Assembly: GCA_963741985.1 (NCBI GenBank)
Contig: CAVUKD010000002.1
Location: forward strand, 1,984,001-2,048,000
DNA length: 64,000 nt
Origin: Cryomorpha sp963741985
Lineage (GTDB): Bacteria > Bacteroidota > Bacteroidia > Flavobacteriales_D > Cryomorphaceae
Direction of reading: 5' to 3'
The notes under the pieces are model-generated. The model had not been told where the DNA came from. It worked only from the letters and a program-made list of their open reading frames with translations, and ran no database searches. Position numbers and translations under genes: made by a program. Positions 8,771 to 17,870 of this stretch are shown here, one piece after another (within the stretch, counting starts at the first letter, position 1; each line of letters starts with the position of its first letter).

Positions 8771-9526
8771 ATGGCATTAAAAGAGGAATTTGAAAAACAG
8801 GGATTATGGCTTTTTAAGTATCGAAGTTTTTTACCTCTAATCATTCTTTTGATAGGCACAGCTCTCTATCTGTATAAAGAATTCCATCCGGAAACATTTT
8901 TTCTGGAGGGTACTCCATATGAGATTTATTATGAAATGTTTTCTTTGCTGGTAAGTCTGTTAGGTCTGGCTATACGCGTTTATACCGTTGGACATACTCC
9001 CAAAAACACATCGGGACGCAATACCTCCGAGGGCCAGGTTGCGGATTCGTTAAATACCACGGGTATCTATTCCGTTGTAAGGCACCCGTTGTATCTCGGG
9101 AATTTTCTGATGTGGACTGGCCCCGCAATGCTCACGGGAAATGGTTGGTTTATCATCTCTTTTTTGCTTTTCTATTGGGTCTATTATGAGAGAATAATGT
9201 TTGCTGAAGAGCAATTTCTGCGCAGGAAGTTTGGGGATAGCTATTTGAAATGGTCTGAAATTGTTCCGGCTTTTATTCCCAAATTCAAAAATTTCGTAAA
9301 GTCAGATTTGAATTTTAGCTGGAAAAAGGTGCTCAAGAAAGAGAAAAATGGATTGTTCGCTTTGTTCTTGATTTTCTGTGTGTTTGATGTAGCTGGTCAG
9401 CTCATTGAGCACAAATCAGACTATAATTATTTTCTCATTGCGATGTGTATACTTACAGGCTTGAGTTATATTGTTTTGAAGTATTTAAAATACAATTCCA
9501 CGGTTTTGAATGAAGCGAGTAGATAG
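8771..9526 (+). CDS. Membrane methyltransferase of the isoprenylcysteine/phospholipid methyltransferase (ICMT/PEMT) superfamily
   Basis: The 251-residue protein has about six hydrophobic segments (for example near 20-34, 54-70, 107-135 and 192-240). The core family motif is clear: SVVRHPLYLGN (R104-H105-P106), then EEQFLRRKFGDSYLKW (E146-E147), which bind S-adenosylmethionine at the membrane face. Family members methylate prenylated cysteines, phospholipid amines or lipid A phosphates. The acceptor here cannot be told. It stands alone between two long spacers, 323 bp after the reductase-ferredoxin pair, so a lipid-related role is possible but not shown. The C-terminal extra membrane pair (about 195-240) goes beyond the minimal domain. 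Confidence 0.75.
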   Translation: MALKEEFEKQGLWLFKYRSFLPLIILLIGTALYLYKEFHPETFFLEGTPYEIYYEMFSLLVSLLGLAIRVYTVGHTPKNTSGRNTSEGQVADSLNTTGIYSVVRHPLYLGNFLMWTGPAMLTGNGWFIISFLLFYWVYYERIMFAEEQFLRRKFGDSYLKWSEIVPAFIPKFKNFVKSDLNFSWKKVLKKEKNGLFALFLIFCVFDVAGQLIEHKSDYNYFLIAMCILTGLSYIVLKYLKYNSTVLNEASR

Positions 9527-9952
9527 CTTGAACAAACAGATTTAGGAATGGATAAAAGATTTTTTCTGCGATTTCAAACACGCAGAATCTTGCTGTTTTA
9601 ATGGTAAAAAGAGATACCGTGAGTGCACGAATTAAAGTATTGTAACCAATGATTAAACATCGTGCGGTAGAGAATTTGAAAGCTGAAATCGTATTTCAAC
9701 CTATCTAAAAACACTAAGACGAACATTTTCTAATGTTTTGGTCTAAGGTTTGGATGGCTGAATTCGGCTACGAACAGATGCCAACGAGAATCTGTAAATG
9801 ATTTTCATAATCTGTATTAAGTTGTAAATTTAACGGAACCAAAATTAAAAAAACCTGCGGCAAGTATAGAAAAGTCCAGAGAAACCAAGAACTAATCACC
9901 AAAAATCGAAGATGCTGACCGAAGCGTCAGTACCAAAAACGAAGAACCCTAA
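9527..9952. other. Intergenic region without recognised genes
   Basis: I see no coding potential in these 426 bases. Minor features are an inverted repeat TTCTGC-12nt-GCAGAA near 9565 and a small stem CTGAC-6nt-GTCAG near 9915. The last 20 bases contain CCAAAAACGAAGAACC (9933-9948), which recurs with one change upstream of the S8 protease (3873-3888). Confidence 0.5.
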
Positions 9953-10699
9953 ATGAAAGACGAAAAACTTGCCGTACTGATCGATGCGGATAATGTGCCT
10001 TATGCGCATATAAAAGAAATGCTCGACGAGATTGCCAAATACGGAAACCCCACCATAAAGCGCATTTATGCCGATTGGACCCGACCTACCTTATCAGGAT
10101 GGAAACAAGTTTTGCTCGAGAATGCCATCACACCCATTCAGCAGTACAGCTATACCACGGGCAAAAATTCCAGCGACAGTGCACTGATTATTGATGCTAT
10201 GGATCTGCTCTATTCAAAGAAAGTAAATGGCTTCTGCATTGTGTCGAGTGATAGTGATTTTACACGCCTCGCCACACGCCTGCGTGAAGCCGGGATGTTT
10301 GTAATCGGAATTGGTGAAAAGAAAACTCCCAGACCGTTTATCACCGCCTGCGATAAGTTTATTTATATCGAAATCCTTAAAAAAGGCAAAGAACCCGAGA
10401 TCGATGAAAAAGCAAATAAAAAGAATAAAAAGGAAAGCATTCAGCCTTCAGTTAGTGAATTAGATAAAGATTTAATTAAGCTTATAAAAGAGAGTGTTGA
10501 TGAAATTTCTGATGACAATGGCTGGGCTTTTCTGGGAAGTTTGGGTAGCTATTTGCTAAAGAAGAAAACCGATTTCGATCCAAGGAATTACGGCTTTACC
10601 AAATTGTATCCACTCATAAAGAAAATCAACCGATTTGATATTGAAGAAAGAGAAACCGGAGAAAGAAATATCAGGCACATTTATTTGAAAAATAAGTAG
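9953..10699 (+). CDS. NYN domain ribonuclease-like protein with LOTUS/OST-HTH domain
   Basis: The N-terminal half is a NYN (PIN-like) nuclease domain: LIDADNVPYAHI (D11, D13, N14), SSDSALIIDAMDLL (D75, D81) and IVSSDSDFTRLATRLREAG (D100, D102) supply the acidic metal site. After a Lys-rich linker (about 140-160) comes a winged-helix LOTUS/OST-HTH domain (about 165-245, with GWAFLGSLGSYL and YGFTKLYPLIKK). NYN-LOTUS proteins are predicted RNA-cutting or RNA-binding proteins in bacteria and act in RNA control in animals. The gene stands alone, with more than 400 bp on both sides, so no partner is suggested. Confidence 0.88.
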   Translation: MKDEKLAVLIDADNVPYAHIKEMLDEIAKYGNPTIKRIYADWTRPTLSGWKQVLLENAITPIQQYSYTTGKNSSDSALIIDAMDLLYSKKVNGFCIVSSDSDFTRLATRLREAGMFVIGIGEKKTPRPFITACDKFIYIEILKKGKEPEIDEKANKKNKKESIQPSVSELDKDLIKLIKESVDEISDDNGWAFLGSLGSYLLKKKTDFDPRNYGFTKLYPLIKKINRFDIEERETGERNIRHIYLKNK

Positions 10700-11123
10700 A
10701 TGGTACAGGTTTTTGTGATATGTGTTAATCTCAGCTTATGAAGCATCTGGTAAGGATACGCTGTAGGTATTGATTGCCCGAAAGACGGTTCTTATTCCGG
10801 AAATGTAGCGTGGTCGGTGATCGGTTCACGACCAACTATTGTTGAAGTTTTACTGTGTATGTGGTACTACATAGCCGATGTTTTAATCCTTTTATTCCTG
10901 GAAAAATCAATTGAAGCCTCACTTGCTTAAGGAGGTTTTATAAATGCCTTGAAAAGCCTGTTCGTTGATGCTAAAAAAAATCATATTTAGATAAAAACCA
11001 CTGTTTCATTCATACTTGCCGGCCAACTGCCTTTTAGTATCTTCGATCTGATAATCGATGAGGCGTTGCGAAAACAAAAACTGGTCACCCAACTCCTTGA
11101 TGCCAAAGTGGTAATTTATTCAA
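10700..11123. other. Intergenic region with a coding-like remnant
   Basis: There is no intact gene. On the minus strand, 11119-11006 reads as an open 38-codon stretch that ends in a TGA (GIKELGDQFLFSQRLIDYQ followed by EDTKRQLAGKYE), but a stop lies just before it and there is no start codon, so it looks like the tail of a lost gene. On the plus strand a 58-codon stretch without start (10754-10927) is open but not recognisable. Confidence 0.4.
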
Positions 11124-12182
11124 ATGAAAAGAAATTTTGGATTAGATTTATTAAGAGCAATATCCATTTGGCTCGTTTTATTTCAACATGCCGGGATCAA
11201 CATTCCCGGGCTTAAACCTTTGAAAATAGGAGGTATCGGCGTGGAAATATTTTTTGTTATTAGTGGATTTCTGATAGGCGGAATCTTATTCAAGGAGATT
11301 TATAAAAAGAATAAATTAAGAAAAACACTCCAAAAATTTTGGGTAAGAAGATGGTTTCGAATCCTTCCTTTGTACTACTTGATTTTAGCTTTAAAATTCA
11401 TATTTATTGATGATTCTATAGGATGGAATGTATTGTACTATGTCTTCTTTTTACAAAACAATTTTTACGGGATTGATTATTTCCAGGTTTCATGGAGTCT
11501 GGTAATTGAGGAATGGTTTTATCTATTCAGTCCAATATTTCTTTTTTATGCTATTCATTTTTTAAAAAAAGAGAAGCGGATCGTATACGCCATGATTGCT
11601 TTTATACTACTTGTTGTTGTGTTAAGATCCATGTATGTCCTCCATGGAAATGTATCCTATGAAGGAATTAATGGGAATTTCCCGTTCCGATTTGACAGTT
11701 TATTTATTGGGGTACTTTTAGCTTACCTGAATTATAAAAAATGGCTCTTATTCGCTATTCTTAAATCCAAAGTAGTGTTCCTTTCCGGCCTTGGTCTTTT
11801 CTTTGGATACATATATTACTATTGGTCTTTAGCCTATCCCCATGATTTGATAAATGACCGGTATTTTCCGCGAACTATTGGATTTTTTATTTTGCCTTTT
11901 TCGATTGGTTTAATCCTTCCGTATGTTACCGGTATCACGATTTCTAATTGGAAAAAACTTCATATTAGGTTTATAGTGCAAACGAGTATCCTTACCTATG
12001 CTATCTACCTTATTCATCCTTTCATTTATAAAAATATTCTGAATACAGAATGGATACATCCCTATCCTTTCCGTTTTATGTTATCTATACTTCTTACCTA
12101 TTTATTAGCGTTTCTAAGTTATCAGGGATTTGAAAAGCCCATTCTTAAATACAGAGATAAAATAACGAGTCAGAGTAAATAA
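11124..12182 (+). CDS. Membrane acyltransferase, acyltransferase 3 (OafA/YrhL) family
   Basis: The 352-residue protein has about ten hydrophobic segments and the family landmarks: GLDLLRAISIWLVLFQHAG at the N-terminus with its essential His in the first helix, EIFFVISGFLIGGIL, FWVRRWFRILPLYYL and VSWSLVIEEWFYLF. Acyltransferase 3 proteins move acetyl or other acyl groups onto sugars of lipopolysaccharide, capsule or peptidoglycan at the membrane. No SGNH domain is fused at the C-terminus. It stands alone, so the sugar target is unknown. Base composition is clearly more AT-rich than in the flanking housekeeping genes, as often seen for surface-modification genes. Confidence 0.9.
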   Translation: MKRNFGLDLLRAISIWLVLFQHAGINIPGLKPLKIGGIGVEIFFVISGFLIGGILFKEIYKKNKLRKTLQKFWVRRWFRILPLYYLILALKFIFIDDSIGWNVLYYVFFLQNNFYGIDYFQVSWSLVIEEWFYLFSPIFLFYAIHFLKKEKRIVYAMIAFILLVVVLRSMYVLHGNVSYEGINGNFPFRFDSLFIGVLLAYLNYKKWLLFAILKSKVVFLSGLGLFFGYIYYYWSLAYPHDLINDRYFPRTIGFFILPFSIGLILPYVTGITISNWKKLHIRFIVQTSILTYAIYLIHPFIYKNILNTEWIHPYPFRFMLSILLTYLLAFLSYQGFEKPILKYRDKITSQSK

Positions 12183-12241
12183 CTTTTGGGCTTTCATTCG
12201 CGCATGGTAACATGCTTATATCATAAACACTAAGGAATGGA

Positions 12242-12249
12242 TATATTTG
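12242..12249 (+). promoter_or_regulatory. Candidate -7 element for the S9 peptidase gene
   Basis: TATATTTG fits TAnnTTTG. Transcription starting about 7 nt downstream would leave a leader of about 25 nt before the ATG at 12281 but almost none before 12263, which supports the later start. No matching -33 box is seen. Confidence 0.4.
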
Positions 12250-12280
12250 GAAATTTCTTACCATGCGTTATAACAAAACA

Positions 12281-14353
12281 ATGAAAAAATACGCGCTACT
12301 ATTATTTGCATTTATAGGGGTAATTCAATTTATGAAAGCACAAGAAGATAAGTATATATGGTTAGAGGAAGTGGATGGCGACAGTGCTCTGAAATTTGTG
12401 AAAAGCCAAAACAAAGCCACTTTCGAAAAGTTGAGCAAGGAGCAAGGTTATACGCAGATTTACGAAAAGAGTCTGGAGATATATAATTCATCTGATAAGA
12501 TTGCTTATCCGAGTATTCACGGAGATTACGTCTATAATTTCTGGAAAGACAAAGACCACGTTAGAGGCATCTGGCGAAGGTGCCCTCTAATCGACTATTA
12601 CGCTGGGAAAGTAGAGTGGGAGAAGCTTCTTGATATTGATGAACTGGCAAAAAAAGATGATGTAAAATGGGTGTTTAAAGGGTCGGATGGTTTGTATCCT
12701 TCTTACGACCGTTTTTTGGTTAGCCTCTCCAAAGGCGGTGGCGATGCAGTTGTTACCAAAGAGTTTGATGTAAATAAAAAGCAATTTATAGAAGATGGAT
12801 TTTCAATCGATGAATCAAAGGGTTCGATGTCGTATGTAGATGAAAATACGGTGATTGTTGCATCTGATTTTGGCGCAGGCACAATGACTACTTCGGGATA
12901 TCCCAACCAAGTAAAACTTTGGAAACGCGGTACTCCGCTAAAAAATGCACAGCTGATTTACGAAGGAGATACAACCGATGTGGGAACTTTTACAGGTGTG
13001 ATGCGCGATGGGTCGAAGGCCTATGTAATTATCACCCAGGCATTGACCACCTTCACCAGAAACATATTATTTTATGTAAACAACAAAATTGTAAAACTGG
13101 ACATTCCCGATGATTCGGAAACCAGCGGAATTTTGAACAATCAGTTACTCGTGCTATTGAAATCTGACTGGACGGTAAACTCCACGACTTATAAAACCGG
13201 ATCTCTTTTGAGTCTCAATTTTACCAAATTAGTAGAAGGGAACAAGGAAATTCATACAGTTATGGCACCTGATGGATTTTCGAGTATTTCAGGAATTTCA
13301 ACTACAAAAAATAAACTGTTGATTAACCTATTGTCCAATATTGTGGGCGAGTTGTACATCTACTCATTCGATGCTGTCGAATGGTCGAGTGAAAAGGTAA
13401 ATGCACCCAGTTTCGGAGCAATTTCTATCGTCACAACCGATGATCTTTCGGATCGGTATTTTTTTAATTTTTGGAACTTTCTAACTCCAACTACATTGTA
13501 CGAGGCCGATGCAGGAACCAATACATTCAAAGTCTACCAGTCATTGCCCGCTTATTTTGACGCAAGTAATTACGAGGTAAATCAGTACAAAACCAAATCC
13601 AAAGACGGAACCATGGTGCCCTACTTTATGGTTTCCGCAAAAGAGATGAAGCAGGATGGCAATAACCCAACTCTTGTATATGCTTACGGGGGATTTGAAG
13701 TTTCCCAGGAGCCATTTTACAGTGCAACTTTTGGATTCGCATGGCTCGAAAAAGGCGGCGTTTTTGTATTGGCCAATATACGTGGTGGAGGAGAATTTGG
13801 ACCTGAATGGCACCAAGAAGGATTAAAAGAAAAACGACAAAATGTATTCGACGATCTTTACGCTGTTTCGGAGGATTTAATATCCAAAAAAGTCACCTCG
13901 CCAAAACATTTAGGTGTGATGGGAGGAAGCAATGGCGGTTTATTGGTCGGCGTGGCTTTTACACAACGGCCTGATTTGTACAATGCTGTAGTGTGTCAGG
14001 TACCCTTGTTAGACATGAAGCGCTATAACAAGCTCTTGGCGGGCGCAAGTTGGATGGGGGAGTACGGTAATCCAGATATTCCGCAAGAGTGGGCGTACAT
14101 CTCAAAATATTCGCCCTATCAGAATCTGAAAGAGGGAATGGACTATCCGGAAGTTTACTTTTATACCTCTACCCGCGATGACCGGGTGCATCCCGGCCAC
14201 GCCCGAAAAATGGATGCTAAAATGATAGACATGGGTTACAAAACCTACTATTATGAAAATATGGAAGGTGGTCATGCTGGCTCTTCCACGAACGAACAAA
14301 GTGCTAAATCGAGCGCTATGACATTTTCATATTTATGGATGAAGTTGAAATAG
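12281..14353 (+). CDS. Prolyl oligopeptidase (S9A) family serine peptidase, secreted
   Basis: From the ATG at 12281 the protein has 690 residues and begins with a signal peptide (KKYALLLFAFIGVIQFMKA-Q); starting at 12263 would put six extra residues in front of it. An N-terminal seven-bladed propeller is followed by an alpha/beta-hydrolase domain with the triad: Ser about 550 in MGGSNGGLLVG, Asp about 633/634 in TRDDRVHPGHA and His about 665 in EGGHAGSS. The family cuts short peptides after proline and cannot take folded proteins. The signal peptide points to the periplasm or outer surface; no T9SS tail is present. Confidence 0.93.
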   Translation: MKKYALLLFAFIGVIQFMKAQEDKYIWLEEVDGDSALKFVKSQNKATFEKLSKEQGYTQIYEKSLEIYNSSDKIAYPSIHGDYVYNFWKDKDHVRGIWRRCPLIDYYAGKVEWEKLLDIDELAKKDDVKWVFKGSDGLYPSYDRFLVSLSKGGGDAVVTKEFDVNKKQFIEDGFSIDESKGSMSYVDENTVIVASDFGAGTMTTSGYPNQVKLWKRGTPLKNAQLIYEGDTTDVGTFTGVMRDGSKAYVIITQALTTFTRNILFYVNNKIVKLDIPDDSETSGILNNQLLVLLKSDWTVNSTTYKTGSLLSLNFTKLVEGNKEIHTVMAPDGFSSISGISTTKNKLLINLLSNIVGELYIYSFDAVEWSSEKVNAPSFGAISIVTTDDLSDRYFFNFWNFLTPTTLYEADAGTNTFKVYQSLPAYFDASNYEVNQYKTKSKDGTMVPYFMVSAKEMKQDGNNPTLVYAYGGFEVSQEPFYSATFGFAWLEKGGVFVLANIRGGGEFGPEWHQEGLKEKRQNVFDDLYAVSEDLISKKVTSPKHLGVMGGSNGGLLVGVAFTQRPDLYNAVVCQVPLLDMKRYNKLLAGASWMGEYGNPDIPQEWAYISKYSPYQNLKEGMDYPEVYFYTSTRDDRVHPGHARKMDAKMIDMGYKTYYYENMEGGHAGSSTNEQSAKSSAMTFSYLWMKLK

Positions 14354-14644
14354 GATCAATTAGCCATCTCGGAAACATAATTCATAATTGAAACAAAAAT
14401 ATCAATCGACTTTTTCTCAATAACTATGTTTTATCTGCTGCATCTGTGCAAATAAGTAAACGAAAATGGCTGGCAGAATGATTATTGTGGAATAATAATG
14501 TGTCGTGCAAACATAAATCCGCTAATATTTGGCCTCGGCTATGCCGCATCTCATATAAACCAGACGTGAGAAAAATGATAAAAATCTGAACGAATAATCA
14601 ACTTTAGAAAAGCAACAGAAAATGATATTTCAACAATTGTTGAG

Positions 14645-15052
14645 ATGATTGCTGGTGATGAACTTGGGAAAACAAGAGAGAATTTTCAAAAACCTTTGCC
14701 AAGAGAATATCTAATTGCGTTTGAAAAAATTAACTCCGATAAAAATCAAGAACTAATTATGCTAGAAAACGAAAACGCTGAGGCTAATGGAGTTTTACAA
14801 TTGTCATTTATTCAATATCTGACGTATCGAGTTGGCATTCGAGCCCAAATTAAAGTTGTACGGATTAGAAAGGATCTTAGAGGAATCGGAATTGGAAACA
14901 CTATGTTTTTATGGGCCAAAAGCAGAGCGAAAGAACGAAAGGCCCATTTATTGCAATTAACAACGGACAAAAAAAGACTAAAAGCAATTAAATTTTACGA
15001 AGATTTAGGATTTAAAGCCACCCACGAAGGGATGAAGATGCACTTTAAATGA
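14645..15052 (+). CDS. GNAT family N-acetyltransferase, start codon unclear
   Basis: The C-terminal half has the acetyl-CoA binding motif of GNAT enzymes (VRIRKDLRGIGIGNTMFLWA, with R/Q-x-x-G-x-G/A) and the FYEDLGFKATHEGMKMHF ending. The annotated ATG starts inside the first helix: in-frame sequence just upstream (14597-14644) reads INFRKATENDISTIVE, exactly the usual N-terminal strand and helix, yet the only codons available there are non-standard (ATA, ATC) before a TAA at 14579. So either a rare start codon is used, or the original start was lost and the protein is trimmed by about 16 residues. The substrate is unknown. Confidence 0.75.
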   Translation: MIAGDELGKTRENFQKPLPREYLIAFEKINSDKNQELIMLENENAEANGVLQLSFIQYLTYRVGIRAQIKVVRIRKDLRGIGIGNTMFLWAKSRAKERKAHLLQLTTDKKRLKAIKFYEDLGFKATHEGMKMHFK

Positions 15053-15120
15053 AAGGCCGATGTAATATTCATTCGAAAAAAGCAGTCTAACTGCCAACAC
15101 CATTTTTAAACCGGAAATCC

Positions 15121-16668
15121 ATGCAATCTTTAAACCGCCCAAGCCAATTGAATTTCCAAACCAAATGGATCGTTTTCGTCTTTTGCATCGTAAAACTACT
15201 CCTCCATCTTATTGCCGATAGTCATTCTGGTTTTCAGGGAGATGAGTTATTGCATATTGAAGCCGGAAACCACCTGTCGTTCGGCTATATGGAATTTCCA
15301 CCTGTGATTGGTCTTCTTGCTTTTATTCAGAGTTTATTTCATTCTCAATCGATCTTCGTTCACCATCTCTTTCCGCATATTGCGACCCTGCTCATCCTTA
15401 TTTATGTAGCAAAAACGACCATAGAATTGGGAGGAAAAGACAAAGCCGTATTCTTGGTGCTTCTGGCTATCGTCATCGGACCTGGTTTCGGACGTTCGCA
15501 GCAGCTTTTTCAACCCGTCGTTTTTAGCCAGTTGTTTTGGATCCTGGGTTTTTACCAATTCGTACGCTTTGTAAAATACCTCGATAAAAAATCCTTGTGG
15601 AACCTCACCCTTATTTGCATTCTTGGTTTTTTGACAAAATACGATAGCCTTTTTTTTCAATTTGGACTGGCGTCGCTACTCCTCTTCACGAGAACAAGAA
15701 CAGCATTGGTTAAGCACCGTTTTTGGATAAACGTTGCGGTTTTTCTTCTCTGTATCGCACCCAATATCGTGTGGCAATACACCCACGATTTTCCGCTGGT
15801 GCAAATGGCGGATAGACTTTACGAAACGCAATTAGACAAAATAAGCAGAATTGAAAACCTGATTAAATTATCGGTGGCGGTCAATCCCATGACCTCTCTT
15901 TTCTTAATCATTCCCGCCATTTTTTTCCTGCTTAAGTCGCGGAGGAGTATAGTAGTTAGCGTACTTTCCGTCGCTATCGGCCTATCTTTTATCTTCTTGT
16001 TTTACAAGGATGGAAAAGGCTATTATTTCTTTCCTTTGGTACTCACACTGCTTCCATTTGGAAGTGTGTTTTGGGAGCAAATGATACTGCCTAAAAAAAA
16101 ATGGGCCATATATCCAATTGCCGTTTTGCTGGTTTTTGGGGCTGTTCTTATCCCATTTGGAATGCCTGTTTATACCTTCAACAGGTATCTCAAAAAAGTT
16201 TTTCCACATGAAGATAAGCATATCTCTGGCGGCGAGTACGCGGTGAAATTTGAGGAATATTACACACGTGACAAATGGAAAACAACGCTTCTAGATTTAG
16301 CAACAGTATACGATAGCCTGCCGGAAATTGAAAAACAAGATTGCCTTATATGGGGAAAACACTATGGGCAGGCAGGTGCTGTTGACCTGTTCGGAAAATC
16401 GTATAATCTGCCTAAGGCCTTTTCCTTTCACGGAAGTTTTTACAGTTGGGTACCGCAGGGGAAAATGCCCAATACAGTTATCGCCTTAAGCTATCAGGTG
16501 GGTGATTTTTTCCAACCCTTTTTTGAAGAAGTTGCGTTGGTTCGATCCATTTATAATCCGTATGCAGATACAGAAGAAGAGCTCTACCAGCGGATTTATA
16601 TTTGCCGAAAACCCAAACAGGATTTTGGAGAGATGAGGGAATTATTTAAATTCAGGATATTTGAGTAA
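15121..16668 (+). CDS. Membrane glycosyltransferase, GT39/ArnT-like (PMT_2) family
   Basis: The 515-residue protein carries around ten membrane segments and a short C-terminal soluble domain. The first outside loop holds the acidic GFQGDELLHIEAG stretch, equivalent to the catalytic D/E of GT-C enzymes, and is followed by YMEFPPVIGLLA, typical of this family. These enzymes take a sugar from a polyprenyl-phosphate carrier and transfer it to lipid A, proteins or cell-wall polymers on the outer face of the inner membrane. The gene is single, with no neighbour that names the acceptor. Confidence 0.85.
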   Translation: MQSLNRPSQLNFQTKWIVFVFCIVKLLLHLIADSHSGFQGDELLHIEAGNHLSFGYMEFPPVIGLLAFIQSLFHSQSIFVHHLFPHIATLLILIYVAKTTIELGGKDKAVFLVLLAIVIGPGFGRSQQLFQPVVFSQLFWILGFYQFVRFVKYLDKKSLWNLTLICILGFLTKYDSLFFQFGLASLLLFTRTRTALVKHRFWINVAVFLLCIAPNIVWQYTHDFPLVQMADRLYETQLDKISRIENLIKLSVAVNPMTSLFLIIPAIFFLLKSRRSIVVSVLSVAIGLSFIFLFYKDGKGYYFFPLVLTLLPFGSVFWEQMILPKKKWAIYPIAVLLVFGAVLIPFGMPVYTFNRYLKKVFPHEDKHISGGEYAVKFEEYYTRDKWKTTLLDLATVYDSLPEIEKQDCLIWGKHYGQAGAVDLFGKSYNLPKAFSFHGSFYSWVPQGKMPNTVIALSYQVGDFFQPFFEEVALVRSIYNPYADTEEELYQRIYICRKPKQDFGEMRELFKFRIFE

Positions 16669-16741
16669 CAATCTTAGAATGGATAAATTAGCTCTGGATC
16701 TGCCAGAAAATCAAACGATAAGTCAATAGCACAAAGAGAAA

Positions 16742-17194
16742 ATGAGAAATCTATTTGACAAATTCGGTTCGAACGAAGTCATCGAACGTATTAACGCATT
16801 GAACCCAAGTTCCCAACCAAAGTGGGGGAAAATGACGGTCGACCAAATGCTGGCCCATTGCATTGTCACATACGAATTTGTCTATGACGGTATACACCCA
16901 AAGCCGGTGGGATTTAAAAAATGGATGCTTAAAACCTTTGTGAAAAATAGCGTTGTCAGCGCAAAGCCATACAAGAAAAATAGCCGCACAGCCCCAGAGT
17001 TCCTTAAAACAGACGAAAAGGTTTTCACAACCGAAAAGGAGCGATTGATTTCATATATCACTAAAACACAAGAATTGGGATCAAATTTTTTTGACAACAA
17101 AGTATCGCGATCATTTGGGAAATTGACGAAAACAGAATGGAACAATATGTTTTATAAACACCTGAAACATCATTTGAATCAATTTGGTGTGTGA
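16742..17194 (+). CDS. DUF1569 (DinB-like) family protein
   Basis: The 150-residue protein follows DUF1569, a four-helix family related to DinB/YfiT metal-binding proteins. Two His-bearing segments (DQMLAHCIVTYEF near residue 40 and MFYKHLKHHLNQFG at the end) match the places where this superfamily binds a divalent metal. No reaction is established for DUF1569. The gene starts 73 nt after the GT39 stop on the same strand but nothing links their functions. Confidence 0.85.
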   Translation: MRNLFDKFGSNEVIERINALNPSSQPKWGKMTVDQMLAHCIVTYEFVYDGIHPKPVGFKKWMLKTFVKNSVVSAKPYKKNSRTAPEFLKTDEKVFTTEKERLISYITKTQELGSNFFDNKVSRSFGKLTKTEWNNMFYKHLKHHLNQFGV

Positions 17195-17432
17195 ACTAAA
17201 GTGACAGGTTATATCTCTTAAATTATTTGGACAGTGATATTGTCTACATCCCGACATGCGTTCAGGAAATACGTAAGCGGAAGCTGACTTCCGATTGGAA
17301 CATATTCGCTGTTCAGGTGTTTATTTTTTTTCAGCACCTAATCTCAACTTCGCATTTGGAAGTTTAGGTACTCCCTTTCGCATTGTAAAATGTTTTGAAT
17401 GCAACTATTGCTTATCTAAAACCCCCTGCGCC

Positions 17433-17870
17433 ATGATCGCTGAAGATGAAACCCGAATCAGACAGAAATCTCTTCAGTTAATCAGCACCTACTTTGAGGC
17501 CATGAAAAGAATGGATCTTGAAACCTATTGTGCCTTGTGGGATGAAGATGCGGTGGTGAGTATTCCCCTGGCTGAAGGAAACCAGTCTTCCGATTATCAG
17601 GGGTTGAATTCTGTAATCAGACCTGGAATGAAAATATACTTTGACGCATTGAAAACGTACGATTACACCATCGATGCGATACATTCATCTCTTGATCCTG
17701 AAATCGTAATCGTGGAATGGGGCGTGATAGCAACTGTCTATCATAATAGTAAGGAGTATAAAGGGAAAAGTATAACTGTTTTCAAAATGAAAAACGGAAA
17801 AATCAACCATTACAAAGACTATTTTAATTCTGTGTATTTTGAGATAATTGCGGATATTCCAGAAGCATGA
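17433..17870 (+). CDS. SnoaL-like / NTF2-fold protein
   Basis: From the ATG at 17433 the product has 145 residues with the NTF2-like pattern: a first helix (RIRQKSLQLISTYFEAMKR), then DLETYCALWDEDAVVSIP, a middle helix and four strands ending in YKDYFNSVYFEIIAD. The frame extends back to 17295 but that part (Cys-rich, not family-like) is probably untranslated. Proteins of this fold act as isomerases, cyclases, hydrolases or binding modules, so no reaction can be named. The gene stands alone. Confidence 0.75.
   Translation: MIAEDETRIRQKSLQLISTYFEAMKRMDLETYCALWDEDAVVSIPLAEGNQSSDYQGLNSVIRPGMKIYFDALKTYDYTIDAIHSSLDPEIVIVEWGVIATVYHNSKEYKGKSITVFKMKNGKINHYKDYFNSVYFEIIADIPEA

Noticed and set aside
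10754..10930. 58-codon plus-strand open stretch
   Set aside because: No start codon and no family; AT-rich spacers give such stretches by chance.
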